The notes under the pieces are model-generated. The model had not been told where the DNA came from, did no database searches, and saw only the letters and a list, made by a program, of their open reading frames with translations. The position numbers and the translations under genes are program-made. A DNA stretch of 64,000 nt from Cubamyces lactineus (lineage: Eukaryota; Basidiomycota; Agaricomycetes; Polyporales; Polyporaceae), in contig JACDTU010000003.1 of the NCBI GenBank assembly GCA_022376465.1, forward strand, positions 2,170,001 to 2,234,000. The letters are read 5' to 3'. How positions within the stretch are numbered: the first letter of the stretch is position 1; every line of letters begins with the position of its first letter. This document shows, one piece after another, positions 57,339 through 64,000 of this stretch.

Positions 57339-58794
57339 TCACAGCGGCCGCAGTTTCGCGTCCCATACCTCCTTTACATGTGGCCGTACTGCGCTCACAG
57401 AGCTCAGGATCGCCCCCTCGCTGAACTTCCGCCCAACATCTTCCAGCGCGTCCAGAACCATCTCCCACATTTTGGGGCTCCAGTCCTGGCCCTTCTTCCA
57501 CCCTCGCATGCCCCTGCTCAGCAGAAAGCTTCCCATGAAGTCGGGCTTCGTGAACGTTCGCTTGGTCTTCAGGTACGATAAGCAGAGGTCTGCCGTCCAA
57601 TCTCGCATCTCCTTCCGTCTAAAGTCGGGCGCGTGACTCGAGTTCGATACCGTCATGCTGTCCCCGCTCTCCAGATGGACGCGATAGCAGAGGTCCTTGA
57701 GCACCTGCGTGAAATGCTCCGCAATTTGCGCGTGCAGCGAGTCCCGCGCGTGCGCAGGCATGTACTCCTCGGGCACTGGCAGCTCCCCGTCGTCAATTTC
57801 CATCATGTCCTCATCCGTGAGAGCCGGCCCCGCAGGAACCGCAGGTGCCTCCGTCTGCGCAAGGCGCTGGCGCGTCCGTGAGGGGCGGTATCGGGGAAAC
57901 GCCTCTCGGTCATGGAACACAGTCAGGTCGACGCCCGCCACAGGCAGTGAATGCGCGAGCTGTCGGCTCGACCAGCTTCGCCGCGGTGGTATGCATGTCT
58001 CGAGTCCTGTACCCGAAACGCAAAAAGTAAGTACATCTGTCAGCCCAGATGCATCTCAACCGCCGATGCCAATCTGGCCCGGGGAATGGATGCTGTGACC
58101 TGTGAGAAGCCGACTGCTGCGCAGGGGCGGCACTGACCTTCCTTTTGGCATTCCAGACAGAGGATCTTGTCCATGGTGACCAGCAGCGCGCCGTACCCTC
58201 TATTCTTGTCCGCGAAATGCAGGCAGCAATCGCGGATGGCAAGGTCGTTCTTCCGCATGTCGTCGTTCTCCGCTGGAGGCGCCGATAGGCTAAGCGTCTC
58301 CTTGGCCGCCTGCAGCCTCACGGTCTTATGTTCCTTCACCTTCTTGAGCAGCCATGTCGTCGCTTGGCGCGCGAACCACTGCAACTCCGGACGGTTTTTA
58401 AGCCTGCATATTCAAATGGCCACCATCTGTTTAGATATGGGCGCATCTCGTATTTGACAGATATACAGACGTCACTTACCCGTCCAGCTCTCCGAGAACG
58501 ACGCTGGGGATGATAATCATGATCGGGTATTGGGCTTTCTCGACATCGTCGCAGAACTGCTCGATGATGCCGCAGTAGTCGATGAGGACGTTCGTGTCAA
58601 TGACGATGTAGAGGTATTTTTGATCTGTGGGGTACGCGTCCTGTTTGAAACGGAGTCAGGAATATGCGCTCGTGAATATAGGAGGTAGCCATATGTGGCG
58701 TACGGGGCCATACCTGCATTTCCACATCGTTGGCTGCATGATATAGTTGCTCGACAGTACTGTCGTACGGCGGTGTTGTCGTCCCGTTGGACAT
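57339..58794 (-). CDS. SWT1: SWT1-type PIN-domain endoribonuclease
   Basis: Minus-strand exons 58794-58714, 58640-58480, 58403-58138 and 58006-57339 give 391 residues. The PIN domain (about 30-205) shows its acidic metal sites: YIVIDTNVLIDY, VVLGELDGLKNRPEL, MRKNDLAIRDCCLHFAD and GALLVTMDKILCLEC. The C-terminal part (YMPAHARDSLHAQIAEHFTQ onward, and WEMVLDALEDVGRKFSEG) matches the SWT1 tail. In yeast SWT1 cuts defective mRNPs at the nuclear pore as part of perinuclear quality control. The start is short of longer fungal homologues, so a missed upstream exon is possible. A 53-nt intron in the leader (58804-58856) ends ten bases before the ATG. Confidence 0.85.
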
Positions 58795-59189
58795 TATGAT
58801 ATTCTGAAACATTCTCCGTGAAGATACTATGGAATAGAGGTGTGCAGCGAACTTACTTTTCAAGTCACAGACCAGGGGCTCAGTACTTGGTGTACAAAGC
58901 GCGAAAGACAAAGAGAGACTGCTACGGAACCACGTTAGTCACACAGTGGATGGACTCACCTTTCTCTCAGCTACTGAATGTATCGGGCTTGAAGTAAGTA
59001 GAGACAAATGGACGATACGTGTTGGATCTACGGAGATTATGCACGAGAGCAAGCCAGGTCCTCTCACACCAAAGTCGCGAGGCCGACGCGATCAGTGTTT
59101 GTGACGTATGCGGCAGGTGTTTCCCACATTCATAGAGTGATGAAATCGAGTGCCCTTCAGCCACCGCTTCTCCATCCACTGCATAGGCC
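58795..59189. promoter_or_regulatory. Divergent promoter region, SWT1 / DOM34, with SWT1 leader intron
   Basis: 395 bp between outward starts. On the minus strand gtaagt at 58856 and tttcag at 58804 define a probable 53-nt 5' UTR intron of SWT1. The upstream exon is not in frame with the SWT1 ATG. Confidence 0.55.
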
Positions 59190-60906
59190 ATGAAGCTCAT
59201 CGGGAAGCGCATAGAGAAAGACGGGTCGGTCAGTCGACGCTTTCATACAGGTTCTAAGATGCAATGCTGACGAGTTGATAGGGACATGTCACCGTCCGCC
59301 CCGAGGATGATGAGGATATGTGGCACTTGTACAATCTGATCCAAGAGGCCGGTCTTCCAATCGCATTATACCCATGACGCAAACTGACACAGTCCCTGCG
59401 TTCACAGGGGGATCGCGTACGAGCCGCGGGTATACGGAGAGTGCAGAATGTCTCCGCAACGGGGTCAGTAGACTCCAGGCGGATCCGGCTCAATCTCACT
59501 CTTGCCGTCACCCGTGTGAACTGGTCGCCCTCCACGGCGCCGGGCGCGGAATCGGGAGCCGCGCCTTCAGCACCGAATAGCGGTCCTGCGGCGAATGCGA
59601 CTGTCGAGGTTACCGGGCGCGTGGCTGAGGAGAACCAGCACGTCAAGCTGGGCGCGTTCCATACGTTGGAGATAGAGGCCAACAAGGACGTGCGGATAGA
59701 GAAGGACGCAGGCGGATGGGATAGCATCGCCCTTAGCAGAGTGGAGGAAAGCTGCGTTCCAGGACGGGGAGCGGAGGTGGCGGCGATTGTCTGCGGAGAA
59801 GGTAATATCGTGATTTCATGGAGCAAGAGCAAGAGCTTGCATTGACAAGTTCGCGCACAGGAACGGCAACTTTCTGTCTGTTGTCTGAACACATGACCGT
59901 TGTCCTCCAACGATTGGAGGTTCCTATACCACGGAAAATATCCACGACTTCCTCAGCACACGAGAAGGTACGGGGTGTCTGGCGTAATTGACATGATGGT
60001 GTGCTGACGGTACTGTGCAGGGTTTGGCTAGATTCTACCAAAGCCTATATGCATCCTTCCTCCGCCATGTTCCTTACTCATCCCCATCTCTGCGAGCCAT
60101 AGTGATCGCCTCACCAGGATGGGTACGAGACGCCGTGTTCGACTTCATCATGGCCGAGGCGAGCAGGACATCGAACAAGCCGCTCTTGGCTGCACGCAAC
60201 AAGTTCATCAAAGTTCACGTCAACAGCCCGCACGTACACAGTCTAGTAGAGGCGTTGAAGAGTCCCGAGGTCTGTCTCATGCTGATATACTCTTAGATGT
60301 GGCACTGACGCATTGGAGACAGATCGTTGCTCAGATGAAGGAAACGAAATTCGCTCGCGAAGGCATGATGCTGGACAGGTACAGATTGAGCTTAAGCACA
60401 TTTCACTGTGCACGCTAAGCTTAGATCGCTAGGTTCTTCAAGATGCTCGCCACTGATGAGATGCGGGCTTGGTACGGGCCTGATCACGTCGCTCTGGCGG
60501 CCGATCGAGGCGCCATTGGAACTCTTTTGATCTCAGATGAGTTATTCAGGTCAGTCTTAGAACGCGTTGGATATCATAACGTGAGGACCATCTCAGCTCA
60601 CAATTGGGCAGATCGAGCGATGCAGCGCAACGCAAGAAGTTCGTTAGCATCGTCGAGGACGTGAAAGAGAAAGGCGGTGAAGTCTTGATCTTCTCCAGCA
60701 TGCACGAGTCTGGTCAACGTACGTACTCGCGCCGCGTCCGCAACTCACTTGTTGACATTGCGGCACATCTAGAACTGAACCAGTTGACGGGTATCGCTGC
60801 CATCCTGACGTTCCCTCTCGACGTTGAGGTCGTCGAGGCTGAGGAGAGGGAAGCCAGGGAGGAAGAAGAGCGGAAGAAGGCCGAAGAAAACGGTGCTACT
60901 GAATGA
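59190..60906 (+). CDS. DOM34: Pelota/DOM34 ribosome-rescue factor
   Basis: Exons 59190-59228, 59282-59347, 59408-59801, 59861-59967, 60021-60269, 60323-60378, 60433-60549, 60612-60718 and 60773-60906 give 422 residues. The Sm-like N-domain ([75 protein letters not shown]) is followed by the eRF1-like central domain ([20 protein letters not shown]) and C-domain ([33 protein letters not shown]). It lacks the GGQ peptide-release motif, as Pelota does. With HBS1 it enters the A site of stalled ribosomes for no-go and non-stop decay. A Pro/Ala/Ser insert (residues about 73-100) expands the N-domain loop. The intron at 59348 needs a GC donor. It faces URA3 tail-to-tail with 131 bp between stops. 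Confidence 0.94.
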
Positions 60907-61037
60907 CGTTGGGATGTCCCACGAGTGGATGTTTGAGGCACTTCTGTTTGGATTGTATCGGTAGTTTATTCGTACAACATGTCATCTATAGCCCCGCGAA
61001 CATTTTCCATATCACCTACTAGCGTGCAGTCCTCCCC

Positions 61038-61990
61038 CTATACGGTCGAGCCAATACGCTCCTGATAAGCTTTCCATCCCTCTTCCCTGTACCTCTCCGC
61101 TTGCGCACGGACTGCATCGGGATTGGCGCCATTGTCCTTCCCGTAGATGCCTCTCCCGACGATGATCACGTCGCAGCCCGATTCCAAAACGACTTCTCGA
61201 GGCGTACGGTATTGCTGACCCATCCCGTCGCCCTTGACGTCCAGACCTACCCCAGGCGTGAGGACGAAGAAGTCCTCGCCCGGAGAGGACTCTCCTTCGC
61301 GTAGGCCGATGCCGTCCATCCGCCGTTGCGCGATGAAGCCGATGACGAAGTCCCGATTCGCGCGGGCCATACGAACAGCTTCTTCAGTGTAAGAGCCGAC
61401 AGCGAGGCTTCCCTTCGTGCTCATTTCCGCGAGAAGGAGGAGCCCGCGGCCAAGAGGGAGGCCGACGGAAGAGAGCCCGGTGATGATAGAAGGGCCCGGG
61501 ACCGGGTGGGCGTTAGTGATATGTGACCACTGTGCAATCTTGTACACCCCGCTAGAGTACTGCAATGCGACAGTGTTTCCTACGAGATCGTAATCAGTGA
61601 TGATGCCTGTGGCATGTGCTTTGTGACCCACCAATATCAGCAAACTTCCTGTCCTCGAAGATTTGGAAGTCGTGCTTGATGCTGAGCTCTTGTAATTGTT
61701 CGACCAAGGAATAATCAAAGTCCTCAATGACATCTACGTGGGTCTGTAGTATATAATTGAGCGGATTTGTGTCGGAGAACCCGTGGACCACGAGGAGCGT
61801 ATACCTTAACCAGACAGATGTAAGGTCCCACAACGTCGATGATCCTGAGAAAGTCCGCCTTCTTGGTGACATCGACGCTGACGCAGAGGTTGCTTCGTTT
61901 CCTCTCTATCGTCTCCAGCAAGGCCTTTGCTGCGGGGTTAGTGTGGTTTGCGGCCCTCTGGGAATACGTCTGCTTGAGGATCGACGCCAT
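61038..61990 (-). CDS. URA3: Orotidine 5'-phosphate decarboxylase
   Basis: Minus-strand exons 61990-61805, 61743-61632 and 61579-61038 give 279 residues. The catalytic DxKxxD is intact: Asp93-Lys95-Asp98 in [11 protein letters not shown]. Other marks are [58 protein letters not shown] and [15 protein letters not shown], which contains the phosphate-binding GRGIY. The enzyme makes UMP from OMP, the last step of de novo pyrimidine synthesis, in the cytosol. Its length and two-intron structure are normal for basidiomycete URA3. Confidence 0.97.
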
Positions 61991-62298
61991 TTTGTTTCAC
62001 GATAACCGCTGACTGCCAGATTCGTTGGGAACAAATCAACCTATGCTCCGACTACAATATGAATATAGTATGCGACATACGCTAGAATGCATATCCATGA
62101 GAACTACCGAAATGACTGCATTTAATAAGAGAATCCTCGTACTTTCTGCTTTCTGCGACTGTGAGGTTAGCTTACAAGCGGCGTCTGACTTGCGGAGGTG
62201 GTTTTAGCAGAAGATCTGAGATCTGATACGCCCACGCGAGTAGATCTCGAGTATGAACGCGATCTAATCTTTCACGCGCACGGTTTGCCGCAACACCC
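61991..62298. promoter_or_regulatory. Divergent promoter region, URA3 / PUS7
   Basis: 308 bp between outward-facing starts. The middle is AT-richer (around 62036-62130). No specific element was assigned. Confidence 0.5.
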
Positions 62299-64000
62299 AT
62301 GTCTGCTTCACCGAAAACTCGTCCGCGCGAGCAAGACGATGCTCCTATCGAGGAGCCCGAAGCTAAACGTACCAAGGTCGACTCTGGCGAGGATGCAGAC
62401 GGTGATGTGACTATGGATACGGAGCCCCAGGTCGCTGTGGTCAGTCTCGCTGACCTCGAAGAAGAGGACGGCGCGCAAGATGCTGTAAACCAGGAGCCAG
62501 AAAGTATGCTTCCTCCAAGCCATGCGTTATTGAACGCGCCGCCGCCAGTGTATGGGCCAGATGGCTCGATGCAACGCATTATGGAGACAGACGTCGGGAT
62601 TTCCGAGTATATTGGTTTCGACGTGCCGAAGATTGAGGGTATCATCAAGCAAAGGTACGTGTACTGTCACTCGTGTTCACCTCTTGTCCAACACCCCAGA
62701 AGGTTTACAGACTTTTTGGTCTTCGAAGTAGACTTGGATGGCCAGGTTATTCACCTCAAGTCTCTTGGTATGCCCGAATCCTCGAAGAAGGCCGCAGACG
62801 CGAAGGCTGCGGCTGCGGCTGGAGACACGGCTACCGAGTCATCTGCAGCACAGCTAACAGAAGGCGACAAAGCGGAGGGTTCAAGCACTGTGGCGGACGC
62901 ATCCGTTGAGGATGACACTTTCAAAGCAGCACCCGCTGCTACCTCCGGAAACGAGCAAGAAGCAGCAGCCGCAGAAGAGACCCGCTCCAAGGAAGACACT
63001 GAACCCTGGCCTGAGCGGTTCGATGATTCCTTGAAGCCCTACCTCTCCGAGGAAGTGATTTCCCGAGTGAAAGAGCTCTACTTGGAGGGCCCCGAGCCGC
63101 CCTTCGTGAGCGACAGCGGTTGGGCTGGGCGGAAGGCCAAGCTCGATGGTGCGGAAGATAATAAAGCAGACTCTTCGAAGCCCGTCGAAGCCGCCGCGCC
63201 AGAACCCGAACCTGAGCCTCAAGGGAGAGGAAAACGTGGTCGCGACCGTGGCAGAGGTGGTCGCGGTGGTCGCGGGGGACGAGGAGGAGGGAGGGGTGGA
63301 AGACCTGGTGCACGAGAAGACACTCGCAGAGTGCTGTCGGATGTCTGTGGTCACATGTCCTCGGTCAAAATGAATGAACAATCTGACTCTTTGGCCCTGC
63401 TCGTAGCCGATTGCTTCAAAAGAAACCCGGACTGGGCTTCACAAAGTGATTCGAGACCTGTTTGGCGGCAAGCTCGACACCGAGACTGACACGACCGCGC
63501 CGCCTTCTGACGAAGGCTCGCGTATCGTTATCAAGTGGTCGAAGCGTGGAGGAGGAGCCGCCCGTGGAAGGGGAGGCGGGCGTGGAGGTCGTGCGGAAGG
63601 TGGTGAGTTGAATATTTGCATCGACAAACTATCCATCTAACTCGTTTTTGTAGGTCGTGGAGAAAGAGGCACCTATCCACCCTACATCCATTTTACTTTG
63701 CAGAAAACGAACCGCGATACCCAAGATGCTCTCGCGTACTTGTCACGGACGCTGCACTGCAACGTCAAAGATCTCTCCGTTGCCGGAACTAAGGACAAGC
63801 GCGGTGTCACTGTGCAGCGTGTATCTCTCAGACGCGGCAACAAGACCGTTGAGGATGTTTGGAAGATGGCCAATGGCCTCAACGGCCGCCGGACTATGGA
63901 AGAGATCTTGACGCAACGCGGCGAGCGTGGCGTCAGAGTCGCGGATTTCAACTACCGCAAGGCCAGTTTGGAGTTGGGCATGCTCAAGGGAAATGCCTTT
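62299..64000 (+). CDS. PUS7: tRNA/mRNA pseudouridine synthase PUS7 (TruD family), 3' end outside window
   Basis: Exons 62299-62654, 62703-63342, 63407-63602 and 63654 to the window end; the first 513 residues are visible. The TruD fold opens with METDVGISEYIGFDVPKIEG and IIKQRFTDFLVFEVDLDG, continues with KETRTGLHKVIRDLFGGKL, and reaches the catalytic loop SVAGTKDKRGVTVQRVSL, whose catalytic Asp is residue 445. PUS7 modifies U35 and U13 of tRNAs and sites in mRNA and snRNA in nucleus and cytoplasm. Ala/Glu-rich and Arg/Gly-rich stretches are inserted between conserved blocks, so the N-terminal half is much longer than in bacterial TruD. The gene is cut by the window edge and not visibly broken. 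Confidence 0.94.

Noticed and set aside
1..64000. CRISPR arrays, integrated viral genes, secondary-metabolite cluster
   Set aside because: No direct-repeat arrays, viral hallmark genes, or core biosynthetic enzymes (PKS, NRPS, terpene cyclase) were seen; genes are dispersed housekeeping functions.

Overview
The window is nuclear DNA from a filamentous basidiomycete, most likely an Agaricomycete. It is GC-rich and carries dense, intron-rich genes (about 46-65 nt introns with GT..AG ends, many per gene). It also holds families typical of mushroom-forming fungi: a BTB protein, a DUF7704 protein, and a signal-peptide/jelly-roll-like ectodomain/Ser-Thr-rich/single-TM surface protein. No bacterial, viral, CRISPR or intact transposon features were seen. 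All gene models were spliced by eye from reading frame, splice sites and family conservation.

Layout. 0-9 kb: a tRNA-Val(AAC), a 21-exon coiled-coil protein of unknown function (minus), a BTB protein, casein kinase II regulatory subunit, and ribosomal protein L36. 9-20 kb: a VTT/SNARE-associated membrane protein, a two-domain FEX fluoride exporter (minus), 3-ketodihydrosphingosine reductase, a DUF7704 membrane protein, a COX18/OXA1-type mitochondrial insertase (minus), and ribosomal protein L6 (minus). 20-31 kb: an SDT1/PHM8-type HAD nucleotidase convergent with a PHAF1 (UPF0183) homologue, a 13-exon NHA1-type Na+/H+ antiporter with a 5-nt micro-exon, and DNA polymerase epsilon subunit B. 31-42 kb: an 18-exon gene for a 2857-residue FMP27/BLTP2 bridge-like lipid transfer protein. 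42-51 kb: the surface protein (minus), a DUF2985-like membrane protein with 8-nt and 14-nt exons, and cobalamin-independent methionine synthase MET6 (minus). 51-64 kb: a sorbitol/xylitol-type zinc dehydrogenase, a GT32 (SUR1-like) mannosyltransferase (minus), the SWT1 PIN-domain nuclease (minus), Pelota/DOM34, URA3 (minus), and the 5' part of PUS7, which runs off the window end.

The genes are mostly conserved housekeeping functions and do not form a pathway cluster. Several concern lipids and membranes (TSC10, SUR1-like GT32, FMP27, VTT, PHAF1) and several concern translation or RNA (RPL36, RPL6, tRNA-Val, DOM34, SWT1, PUS7), but each has its own promoter and nothing suggests co-regulation. 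I saw no clearly new system. The best leads are the large nuclear-looking coiled-coil protein, which has the architecture of a synaptonemal-complex transverse filament, the micro-exons, three candidate GC-AG introns, and RGG boxes inserted in the PUS7 catalytic region.
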